Positions 1-5,402 of a stretch of DNA of 6,448 bases are shown piece by piece. A program made the translations under genes and the position numbers. The stretch's first letter is position 1; every line of letters begins with the position of its first letter. The stretch covers positions 273,950 through 280,397 of the forward strand of contig CP070743.1 of the NCBI GenBank assembly GCA_020348185.1. The letters are read 5' to 3'. The notes under the pieces are model-generated. The model ran no database searches and was not told the origin of the DNA. It worked only from the letters and a program-made list of their open reading frames with translations. This DNA is from Nitrospirota bacterium (GTDB lineage: Bacteria > Nitrospirota > Nitrospiria > Nitrospirales > UBA8639).

Positions 1-416
1 CGATTAAAGAAGAGGGAGTAGACGGCGGTACCCTCGGGCTTCTTGACATTCCTGCCAGATACCCCGGCCGACAACGATTGTCTCCTCCATCCTGCCTCAA
101 GGGTGACGGCGGTGGATTTGTCAGTTTCCTGGGTGTACACAATCCAGACGGCAGTAACTTTCGCTTTTCCGATGTTTGTAAACAACTCCCCGCTGCGGGT
201 CGCCGTGAGTTGATTGTCTTTCCGCTCGAATTGAAAGCGGGTCTCATCGACCAACTTGAGAAGTTTTTCGGAAGCCTGCATCACTTGTTCCGATGAAACC
301 CCCGTATAGGTACGGGTCATGGCCGCCTTCATTTCCGCTTCGGAGATTTTTGGTTTGGTGGCACAACCCCCAAGACCGATGACCATAATCAACGCTCCAA
401 CGAAAAAAGTTTTCAT
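1..416 (-). CDS. Small predicted outer-membrane lipoprotein, 3' end cut by window edge
   Basis: Reading the minus strand from an ATG at 416-414 gives 138 codons without a stop up to the left edge, so the C-terminus is missing. The first 17 residues are a short lysine-led hydrophobic signal ending in a lipobox L15-G16-G17-C18. The residue after the Cys is Ala, with no Asp at +2, so outer-membrane sorting is expected. The mature part contains an alpha-helical stretch (about residues 25-55), then an alternating pattern with ATRSGELF (around 74-81) and VTAVWIVY (around 88-95) that looks like a small alpha/beta domain. A GGGAG Shine-Dalgarno lies 8 bases before the ATG and supports this start. Function is unknown; I do not recognise a named family. 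It lies on the same strand as the SpoIIAA-like gene but 227 bases away, with its own promoter candidate, so co-transcription is doubtful. The ORF and lipobox are firm; the role is open. Confidence 0.85.
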   Translation of the reverse strand, partial: MKTFFVGALIMVIGLGGCATKPKISEAEMKAAMTRTYTGVSSEQVMQASEKLLKLVDETRFQFERKDNQLTATRSGELFTNIGKAKVTAVWIVYTQETDKSTAVTLEAGWRRQSLSAGVSGRNVKKPEGTAVYSLFFN

Positions 417-486
417 AGTGAACACTCCCAGTAGAGATTTAGCAACATTGCCATACGTGTTGAAAAATTTGGACATGGACCAGGGA

Positions 487-515
487 ATTATATACGTCTT
501 CACCAAAATGATCCA
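487..515 (-). promoter_or_regulatory. Candidate sigma70 promoter of the left-edge lipoprotein gene
   Basis: The minus strand has a perfect TATAAT hexamer (487-492). Seventeen bases upstream is TGGATC (510-515), a poor match to TTGACA. Transcription would begin near 480 and give a leader of about 64 bases before the ATG at 416. The -10 match is exact but the -35 is weak, so this is a candidate only. Confidence 0.4.
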
Positions 516-609
516 TAGGTTATGTACGCCACAAAAGATTCGATGAAAGTTTTCCTGGAAGGGAATTCTATTTCACCCTGCGGGGGTCTTGCACTCTAAA
601 GATCGCCCT

Positions 610-634
610 CAAATTTTGGGGAATCCAAAATTTG
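610..634. repeat. Perfect 10-bp inverted repeat just downstream of the SpoIIAA-like gene
   Basis: CAAATTTTGG (610-619) and CCAAAATTTG (625-634) are exact reverse complements separated by five bases. The hairpin lies 9 bases past the stop codon of the minus-strand SpoIIAA-like gene (644). That position suits a transcript-end hairpin, but the stem is AT-rich and no T-run follows on either strand. It may be a weak terminator, an RNA 3'-end stabiliser or a protein-binding palindrome in front of the lipoprotein promoter. Confidence 0.5.
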
Positions 635-643
635 CCAGATAGA

Positions 644-1159
644 TCAGCGATGGGTCTTTTTGGGGGAATGATGTGAGTTGGTTTTTGAGGCCGATCTCTC
701 TTTGGCCGATTTTGACTCTTTCTGGATAGGGTCTTCTTTTTTGGCTACATCTATGGAAATAACCGGTGCGGGCTGCGTCATCTCCCCTGCCTTTGGGTAA
801 GACTTAATCCAATCCCAGGCCTCTTGAAGATGGTCACGATCAAAGGTCCGAAGTTCCCCCTCCATGAGAAGACTTCCGGCTTTTGCTCCCAGTTCCATCC
901 AAAGGCTTCCCCCAACGAGAGCCACTTTTTCAAAATTGTTCCTGCTGCCCCATCCAAATTTCGCGTCCTGCCATAGGGCCTCAAGGGTCCAGCCCTGGAA
1001 GTCCTGCCCCAGATCTAATAATAATCGTACCTTGCCTTTCTCTTCGATTACCTTTTCCAATTGAGGAATGAAGACTTCTTGATAGTCCTGATCGGTCAGG
1101 GTTCCACTTGCCCTCGCCCCTACAATATTTCCTTTACTCTCGGGTAATATTTTAATCAT
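644..1159 (-). CDS. SpoIIAA-like (STAS-fold) protein with basic C-terminal tail
   Basis: The product is 171 residues. Residues 1-121 look like the SpoIIAA-like/STAS-SEC14 family. They include an N-terminal strand pair around GARASGTLTDQDY (14-26), a helix 27-41, the buried strand VRLLLDL (44-50), a helix with WQDAKFGW (63-70), the strand KVALVGG (78-84) and the family-typical close RTFDRDHLQEAWDWI (104-118). Family members are usually about 120 residues. Here a tail of about 50 residues (122-171), rich in Lys, Ser and His and probably disordered, is added. A GTG at 1162-1160 directly precedes the ATG at 1159. AAGGAG sits 7 bases before the ATG but only 4 before the GTG, so ATG is preferred. 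The family's biochemical function is generally unknown; a regulatory or lipid-binding role is often assumed from the fold. It is divergent from the Mla operon, whose first gene also has a STAS domain. A terminator at 1245-1286 separates it from the upstream small ORF. Confidence 0.85.
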   Translation of the reverse strand: MIKILPESKGNIVGARASGTLTDQDYQEVFIPQLEKVIEEKGKVRLLLDLGQDFQGWTLEALWQDAKFGWGSRNNFEKVALVGGSLWMELGAKAGSLLMEGELRTFDRDHLQEAWDWIKSYPKAGEMTQPAPVISIDVAKKEDPIQKESKSAKERSASKTNSHHSPKKTHR

Positions 1160-1244
1160 CACTTTTCTCCTTCTCGGTTTGAGAGAAGAAACGTCGAACC
1201 TTTGGTTTCCTTTTTTGACAAATGGACAAGAAACGAGGGATCAA

Positions 1245-1286
1245 TAAAAAAGGAGGCCGGCACTCCTTGCGAGAAAACCGGCCTCT
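1245..1286 (-). terminator. Strong Rho-independent terminator of the 22-codon ORF unit
   Basis: On the minus strand, GAGGCCGG (1285-1278) pairs with CCGGCCTC (1260-1253), an 8-bp stem rich in GC, with an additional wobble pair at 1286/1252. The 17-base loop (1277-1261) could add an inner CTC/GAG pairing. Six T residues follow (1251-1246 read on the minus strand). It lies 24 bases past the stop of the small ORF (1310) and about 86 bases before the start of the SpoIIAA-like gene, so it should end a short transcript before that gene. Confidence 0.85.
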
Positions 1287-1322
1287 CCCGTTTTAGGAAA
1301 CGGGTACTCCTAAAAGAGTACC
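1287..1322 (-). repeat. Two back-to-back 7-bp hairpins at the end of the small ORF
   Basis: CCCGTTT (1287-1293) pairs with AAACGGG (1298-1304) around a 4-base loop. GGTACTC (1303-1309) pairs with GAGTACC (1316-1322) around a 6-base loop. Both stems are perfect, and they share two bases at 1303-1304, so they compete slightly at their junction. The stop codon of the small ORF (1312-1310, minus) falls in the loop of the second hairpin. With the terminator, three consecutive hairpins form the 3' half of this transcript. Confidence 0.7.
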
Positions 1323-1378
1323 GCCAAAACAACCAACACGACGAGGACACTTCCAATGAGCCCAAAACCAATAGGCAT
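1310..1378 (-). CDS. 22-residue hydrophobic membrane peptide (small ORF)
   Basis: The minus strand reads ATG (1378-1376) through 22 codons to TAG (1312-1310). The peptide begins MPIGFGLIGS and continues with only Val, Leu, Ala and a final Phe. It has no charged residue at all and could span a membrane once. Translation is supported by AAAAGGAGGT (1395-1386), an almost ideal Shine-Dalgarno whose GGAGG ends 8 bases before this ATG. Another ATG at 1383 is only 3 bases from GGAGG and opens a different frame that runs through the terminator into the SpoIIAA-like gene; it is rejected. The unit has its own terminator and a candidate promoter, giving a transcript of about 180 bases. I do not recognise a family. 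A single hydrophobic segment this short resembles small membrane regulators and type I toxins such as Ibs or TisB, but the resemblance is compositional only. Confidence 0.65.
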   Translation of the reverse strand: MPIGFGLIGSVLVVLVVLAVLF

Positions 1379-1384
1379 GGCATT

Positions 1385-1395
1385 GACCTCCTTTT
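1385..1395 (-). promoter_or_regulatory. Strong ribosome binding site of the small ORF, complementary to the terminator arm
   Basis: The minus strand reads AAAAGGAGGTC here. It decides the start at 1378 by spacing (8 bases from GGAGG). The same eleven bases can pair with GGCCTCCTTTT in the 3' arm and T-run of the terminator (1258-1248): ten Watson-Crick pairs and one G-U. In the full-length RNA the 3' end could therefore mask this site. Confidence 0.7.
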
Positions 1396-1428
1396 AGGAT
1401 TAGTAAGAACTTTGACGGTGTTGGCGTG

Positions 1429-1458
1429 ATTCTGTCACTCCAGCTCGGAGAAATTCAA
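1429..1458 (-). promoter_or_regulatory. Candidate promoter of the 22-codon ORF unit
   Basis: On the minus strand, TTGAAT (1458-1453) and CAGAAT (1434-1429) are separated by 18 bases. Each matches four of six consensus positions, and a TGA directly before the -10 gives an extended -10 (TGN). The predicted start near 1422 would leave a leader of about 44 bases. The match is modest. Confidence 0.3.
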
Positions 1459-1578
1459 GTTCTTTTTGACGCGAACCTTCCCCCAGAGTTCCCTAAATCT
1501 TGAAGGACTAATGGTTTCCAGGTAAGGTAGAGGTATTATGGAGAAGGATCTCAAATCTCAAATTTCAGAATTATAGGA

Positions 1579-1606
1579 TTGCGTTTTCTACTATTTTCGC
1601 TATAGG
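1579..1606 (+). promoter_or_regulatory. Candidate promoter for the Mla-type operon
   Basis: TTGCGT (1579-1584) and TATAGG (1601-1606) are 16 bases apart. The matches to sigma70 boxes are 3/6 and 4/6. Transcription would begin near 1613, about 47 bases before the ATG at 1660. No better candidate was found in 1384-1659; an operon promoter must lie here or further upstream, because the gene to the left is divergent. Confidence 0.25.
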
Positions 1607-1659
1607 CAGCCCCACTTGCCGGGTAGATATCAGCTAGAAAGACAGGTGAAGTTGGCCAC

Positions 1660-2814
1660 ATGACTGCCACGAAGCAAGTAAGTCCAACAGAAGACCAGTT
1701 GAATCTGAGACGCCTGGCCGACAATTCGTTGGTCATTCGATTCTCCGGAAATTGGAGAATGCAAGACGGCCTTCCTTCTTTTCATGAGGCTAAAAAACAA
1801 ATCGAGTCAGAATCCGGGCTCAAGGGCATCACCTTTGACACCCAAGGTCTTTCATCCTGGGACAGTGGATTCATTACCTTTCTCCTGAAAATCAACGAAC
1901 TCAGTTCCCGCCTTGAAATCGAGGCTGATGAAACGGGCTTACCTGATGGGGTCCGGCGACTCCTGCATTTGGCCACGGCGGTTCCTGAACAAAAAGATGC
2001 AAGACGAAAAGTGGTACGTGAGTGGCTCGTTTCCCAAATTGGGAAAAAGGCCATGGCGGGGGCTGCTGGCGCGAAGGACATGGTGACCTTCGTTGGTGAA
2101 GCGGTTCAGGCCTTTTTGGACCTTGCGCGAGGGAAAGCTCGTTTTCGGAAAACGGACCTTTGGTTGACGATTCAACAATGTGGCGCCCAAGCGTTACCCA
2201 TTGTCACGCTCATCAGCTTTTTGGTGGGGTTGATTCTCGCCTTTGTCGGGGCGGTGCAATTAAAACAATTTGGTGCTCAGATTTATGTGGCGAACCTTGT
2301 AGGGATCGGGATGGCGCGAGAAATGGGTGCCTTGATGACCGCTATCATTATGGCAGGACGCACAGGAGCGGCTTTTGCTGCTCAACTTGGAACGATGCGT
2401 GTGAATCAGGAAATTGATGCCCTCACGACACTCGGTATTGCCCCCATGCAGTTCCTTGTGCTGCCACGGATGCTGGCCCTGATGCTCATGATGCCGTTGT
2501 TGTGCCTCTATGCGGACCTGATGGGTATTCTGGGGGGAGCGTTTGTAGGAGTCACCATGCTTGATCTCGGAATAGTCGAATACTTCAATCAGACCAAAGA
2601 AGCGCTGGATGTCACAGATTTTGTGATTGGCTTGATCAATAGTGCGATTTTTGGTGTCCTTGTGGCCATTGCCGGTTGTATGCGGGGTATTCAATGCGGG
2701 AATAACGCTGCAGCTGTCGGCAATGCTGCCACCTCAGCCGTGGTGACCAGCATTGTATTCATCGTGGTCTCGGATTCTCTCTTAACTCTTATTTATAATG
2801 CGTTAGAGGTGTGA
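1660..2814 (+). CDS. mlaE: MlaE-family lipid ABC transporter permease with N-terminal STAS (MlaB-like) domain
   Basis: The product is 384 residues. Residues about 13-108 form a STAS-like domain: LVIRFSGNW (24-32), a helix 39-52, the strand GITFDT (56-61), the SSWDSGFITFLLKI segment (65-78) equivalent to the conserved D-S helix start of STAS proteins, and VRRLLHL (98-104). A linker helix (110-165) leads into an MlaE permease (166-384). The permease has hydrophobic helices near 178-200, 222-245, 263-300, 320-340 and 355-380, and the family hallmark NQEIDALTTLGIAP (249-262), which faces the ATPase. MlaE in E. coli is about 260 residues with MlaB separate; here the two are fused, an arrangement known in other bacteria. 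The protein sits in the inner membrane and carries lipid with MlaF. The start has a weak GGTGA about 10 bases upstream. The mlaF start follows 16 bases after the stop, so this is the first gene of the operon. Confidence 0.95.
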   Translation: MTATKQVSPTEDQLNLRRLADNSLVIRFSGNWRMQDGLPSFHEAKKQIESESGLKGITFDTQGLSSWDSGFITFLLKINELSSRLEIEADETGLPDGVRRLLHLATAVPEQKDARRKVVREWLVSQIGKKAMAGAAGAKDMVTFVGEAVQAFLDLARGKARFRKTDLWLTIQQCGAQALPIVTLISFLVGLILAFVGAVQLKQFGAQIYVANLVGIGMAREMGALMTAIIMAGRTGAAFAAQLGTMRVNQEIDALTTLGIAPMQFLVLPRMLALMLMMPLLCLYADLMGILGGAFVGVTMLDLGIVEYFNQTKEALDVTDFVIGLINSAIFGVLVAIAGCMRGIQCGNNAAAVGNAATSAVVTSIVFIVVSDSLLTLIYNALEV

Positions 2815-2830
2815 ACGTTACGGAAACGCC

Positions 2831-3586
2831 ATGGCTGAGCCCCATATTACCGTTCAGAATCTCACGATGGCCTATGGGAGTTTTCTTATCCAACGCGATC
2901 TTGATTTTGTCATCAAACGGGGGGATATTTTTATTATTATGGGAGGAAGTGGATGCGGAAAGAGTACCTTGCTACGTCATATGATTGGGCTGAAATCGCC
3001 CGCCAAAGGGGACGTCCTCTATGAAGGCCAAAGCTTTTGGCAAGCTGATACTGCCCATCGAAACCGGATGATGCGTCGATTCGGCGTGTTGTTTCAAAGT
3101 GGGGCGTTGTGGAGTTCGATGACATTGGCCGAAAACGTCGCGCTCCCTTTGGAAGAATATACTGATTTACGGCCAAAGCAAATCAAGGAAATCGTTTCGT
3201 TGAAGTTGGCCCTTGTTGGACTGGCGGGATTTGAAGAATTTTACCCAAGTGAGGTAAGCGGAGGAATGCAAAAACGAGCCGGTTTGGCCAGGGCCATGGC
3301 CATGGACCCCGATATTTTGTTTTTTGATGAGCCCTCGGCCGGCCTCGATCCCATTAGCTCCAAGCGTTTGGATGACCTGATCCTTGAACTTCGGGATAGT
3401 CTTGGCGCTACGGTAGTTGTCGTGACCCACGAATTAGCGAGCATTTTTGCTATTGCCACCAATTCTGTCTTTCTTGATGCGGAAACGAAAACCATGTTAG
3501 CTGTTGGAAATCCGAAAATCTTATTAAAGGAATCCCCGAATCCCAAAATAAGGGAATTTCTGACTCGGGGAGACGGGCAAGCCTAA
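2831..3586 (+). CDS. mlaF: MlaF-type ABC transporter ATPase
   Basis: The product is 251 residues, close to the usual MlaF length (about 270). All ABC ATPase motifs are present: Walker A GGSGCGKST (38-46), Q-loop Gln89 in LFQSGALW, signature VSGGMQKR (142-149), Walker B ILFFDEP (162-168), D-loop SAGLD (169-173) and H-loop His200. SGALWSSMTLAENVALPL (90-107) and the EVSGGMQKRAGLARA stretch are characteristic of the MlaF/MCE-associated branch rather than of general importers. It hydrolyses ATP on the cytoplasmic face and drives the permease encoded just upstream. The start lies 16 bases after the mlaE stop; only a weak GGA precedes it, suggesting translational coupling. No motif residue is missing, so it should be active. 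Confidence 0.97.
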   Translation: MAEPHITVQNLTMAYGSFLIQRDLDFVIKRGDIFIIMGGSGCGKSTLLRHMIGLKSPAKGDVLYEGQSFWQADTAHRNRMMRRFGVLFQSGALWSSMTLAENVALPLEEYTDLRPKQIKEIVSLKLALVGLAGFEEFYPSEVSGGMQKRAGLARAMAMDPDILFFDEPSAGLDPISSKRLDDLILELRDSLGATVVVVTHELASIFAIATNSVFLDAETKTMLAVGNPKILLKESPNPKIREFLTRGDGQA

Positions 3587-3648
3587 GAAAAGATGTTGTC
3601 AGTGAAATTAGGAAGAAAACAAACCTTTGAACGAACAGGGCCGGTGGT

Positions 3649-4650
3649 ATGAGTAAAAAAGCCAATCCTACTGTCATTGGTGTGTTTGTCGTGGGGGCGG
3701 TCGCGTTGGTGATTGTCGGAGTTTTGCTCTTTGGCGGTGGACAGTTTTTGGGACAGAAATTGAACTATGTCTTGTATTTTGAGGACAGCTTAAAGGGACT
3801 CAATGTTGGCGCTCCGGTCATGTTTCGTGGGACGAAGGTGGGGTCTGTTTGGGACATCAAGGTGGTCATCGATGCGCAAGATGAATCGATTCGGGTTCCG
3901 GTGTATATCGAGTTGGATGAACAAGCCGTTGATGTGGTGAATCCTACTGACGACACGATCGGTCCAGGCCTGGATGACGAGGCACGCGAAAGGGAGTTCC
4001 TTAATAAGATGGTTGTGGAAAAAGGGTTGCGGGCACAACTGGAAATGCAAAGTCTTGTGACAGGCCAACTTGTGGTCCAGCTTGATTTTTTCCCAAAGTC
4101 CGACATGAAGTTACACAGGAAGGTTAAGGATGATTATCCTGAATTTCCAACGGTCCCGTCGAGTTTAAAAGAGTTTACCCGCAAGCTCGAAGATCTTCCC
4201 CTGAAAGACGTCTTAAATGCTGCCCTACACACCATTGAGAGTCTTGGACGAATACTCAATTCGCCGGAATTCCTGGGATTCATTGCAGAGGGGAAAGATT
4301 TGATAATTGACTTTCGAGATCTCACGCAAGACCTGGATCGGGCCCTGCCGCCCATTGCCGAAGGTTTAGAAGATGTCATTGGTTCGACCGAGCATTTGGT
4401 CAAGAATGTCGATAGACAAGTCAAACCCATTTCATCGAGTTTTCAAGAGGTCGCGAGTACGGCTAAGACAAGCTTGGAGCAGGCGCAGCAGACCCTCTCC
4501 ACTATTGATGAAGTTGCGGGAAAGGATTCTCAGGTTCGGTACCGACTTTCAATGGCCTTGAAAGAACTCGCCACCGCTGCTCGCTCAGTCCGGGATTTGG
4601 CAGATTATCTGGAGCGGCATCCTGAGGCTCTGCTACAAGGAAAGAACTAA
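3649..4650 (+). CDS. mlaD: MlaD-family MCE-domain protein with long C-terminal helical region
   Basis: The product is 333 residues. A single N-terminal transmembrane anchor (about 9-31) follows a short basic start (MSKKANP). One MCE domain occupies about 39-148, with the typical YVLYFEDSLKGLNVGAPV (40-57), FRGTKVGSV (59-67), GLRAQLEMQSLVTGQ (126-140) and VVQLDF. Residues 168-330 are predicted mostly helical, with leucine-rich spacing (LEDLPLKDVLNAAL 180-193) and the closing LERHPEALL (321-329) common in PqiB-like and longer MlaD proteins. E. coli MlaD is about 183 residues, so this one has about 150 residues extra. MCE proteins form hexameric rings with a lipid-conducting pore; the extra helices probably form a coiled-coil tube or cap across the periplasm. 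It is preceded by a 62-base gap after mlaF and followed after 2 bases by the lipoprotein gene. An AGGG about 9 bases upstream supports the ATG. Confidence 0.95.
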   Translation: MSKKANPTVIGVFVVGAVALVIVGVLLFGGGQFLGQKLNYVLYFEDSLKGLNVGAPVMFRGTKVGSVWDIKVVIDAQDESIRVPVYIELDEQAVDVVNPTDDTIGPGLDDEAREREFLNKMVVEKGLRAQLEMQSLVTGQLVVQLDFFPKSDMKLHRKVKDDYPEFPTVPSSLKEFTRKLEDLPLKDVLNAALHTIESLGRILNSPEFLGFIAEGKDLIIDFRDLTQDLDRALPPIAEGLEDVIGSTEHLVKNVDRQVKPISSSFQEVASTAKTSLEQAQQTLSTIDEVAGKDSQVRYRLSMALKELATAARSVRDLADYLERHPEALLQGKN

Positions 4651-4652
4651 AT

Positions 4653-5402
4653 ATGAAATTTTTGAACCGGCTAAGAAATTCATTGCCTCGAACACTAATG
4701 AGGTCAAGCTTTGGGTTTTGGGTTCCGGGTTTCGTGAAAAAAGTCTGTGACGCTTCTCAGGGGAAACCAGAAACTCGGAACTTAAAGCTTTCTGCGGCGC
4801 CCCTCGTCCTCCTGACCCGATTGATGATCCTGGCACTGGTGGTGTTGCTTTTTCAAGGTTGCGGGGTCTCGGAGCCCATTCGATATTATCAATTGAGCTC
4901 ACTCCCGGGTTCAAACAAACAAGAAGGTGTTGAGGGAGATAAGCGGGGAACGATTATCGGCATCGGTCCGGTGGATATTCCCCGTTACGTTGATCGACTA
5001 CAAATTGTGATGCGCTCGGGACCCAATGTGGTTGATTTAGCTGAATTTGATCGATGGGCTGAGCCGGTTCAAACCGATGTGAAGAGGGTTCTGGTCGAGA
5101 ATGTCTCTCATTTACTCGCAGGGGAACAGGCAGCGGTTATTTTTTGGGATGAGGGTCTTCCCCTGGATTATCAAGTTCGAATAGAAGTGACGCGATTCGA
5201 TTTTGAGAGCAGCGGGGAAGCCGTTTTAAGTGCTCGTTGGAACATTATTGGAAAAGATGAACGAAAACCTCTTATTCTCAAGACCTCCCGGTATGCCCAA
5301 AAGGCGCCGCCAGATGATTTAGCCTTGATGGTAGGGGCGATGAGTCGAAATCTCGAATCGCTCAGTCAGGAAATATCAACCGCCCTACTAGCCTTGTTGT
5401 AA
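4653..5402 (+). CDS. PqiC/YmbA-family (ABC transport auxiliary) lipoprotein with anomalously long N-terminus
   Basis: The product is 249 residues. The hydrophobic segment LVLLTRLMILALVVLLFQGC (51-70) ends at a lipobox-like F-Q-G-C with Cys70. The mature part matches the ABC-type transport auxiliary lipoprotein family (E. coli PqiC/YmbA): IRYYQLSSLP (76-85), IGIGPVDIPRYVDRLQIV (102-119), EFDRWAEP (131-138) followed by a helix with VKRVLVENVSHLL (143-155), VTRFD (179-183) and ARW (194-196). Such lipoproteins are anchored in the outer membrane and partner with MCE proteins, so it is the likely outer-membrane end of the system encoded upstream. The ATG at 4653 has AAGGAAAG 8 bases upstream and lies 2 bases past the mlaD stop, so it is preferred. 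A signal normally places Cys near residue 18-25; here about 49 residues precede the hydrophobic core, of which 18-46 are encoded by a palindromic repeat. An in-frame ATG at 4824 would give a normal signal but has no Shine-Dalgarno. Confidence 0.9.
   Translation: MKFLNRLRNSLPRTLMRSSFGFWVPGFVKKVCDASQGKPETRNLKLSAAPLVLLTRLMILALVVLLFQGCGVSEPIRYYQLSSLPGSNKQEGVEGDKRGTIIGIGPVDIPRYVDRLQIVMRSGPNVVDLAEFDRWAEPVQTDVKRVLVENVSHLLAGEQAAVIFWDEGLPLDYQVRIEVTRFDFESSGEAVLSARWNIIGKDERKPLILKTSRYAQKAPPDDLALMVGAMSRNLESLSQEISTALLALL
4706..4790. repeat. Imperfect palindromic repeat element inside the lipoprotein gene
   Basis: The outer arms AAGCTTT (4706-4712) and AAAGCTT (4784-4790) pair perfectly. After a 7-base bulge (4713-4719), 4720-4733 pairs with 4783-4770 over fourteen consecutive positions, eleven Watson-Crick and three G-T. 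The loop is 4734-4769. The arms are built of units such as GGGTTTTGGGTTCCGGGTTTC on one side and GAAACTCGGAACTT on the other, the look of dispersed intergenic repeats rather than of protein-coding DNA. Translated in frame, it contributes residues 18-46, including the odd stretches GFWVPGF and PETRNLKL. No clear target duplication flanks it, and removing exactly 85 bases would break the reading frame, so its true ends are uncertain. Confidence 0.7.

Noticed and set aside
78..546. Plus-strand ORFs of 72 and 75 residues at 78-296 and 319-546
   Set aside because: They are shadows opposite the left-edge lipoprotein gene and its promoter region, without ribosome sites or recognisable domains.
1159..1383. 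74-residue minus-strand ORF starting at the ATG at 1383
   Set aside because: Its ATG is only 3 bases from the Shine-Dalgarno, it reads through the strong terminator and ends at the SpoIIAA-like start, and its composition is not protein-like. The ATG at 1378 in another frame fits better.
1549..1562. Tandem TCTCAAA twice, as a possible regulator site or repeat remnant
   Set aside because: Two 7-base copies in AT-rich intergenic DNA are not significant alone, and no further copies were seen.
1538..1576. 12-codon plus-strand mini-ORF (MEKDLKSQISEL) upstream of the Mla operon, a possible leader peptide
   Set aside because: It has a short-spaced GAGG but no hairpin pair or attenuator behind it, and ORFs this short arise by chance.
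2260..2694. 144-residue minus-strand ORF opposite mlaE
   Set aside because: It is an antisense shadow of the permease; the His- and Gln-rich composition reflects complementary codons of a conserved gene.
3587..3648. 62-base mlaF-mlaD gap examined for a terminator or internal promoter
   Set aside because: No inverted repeat or convincing promoter boxes were seen; it is treated as an ordinary intra-operon spacer.
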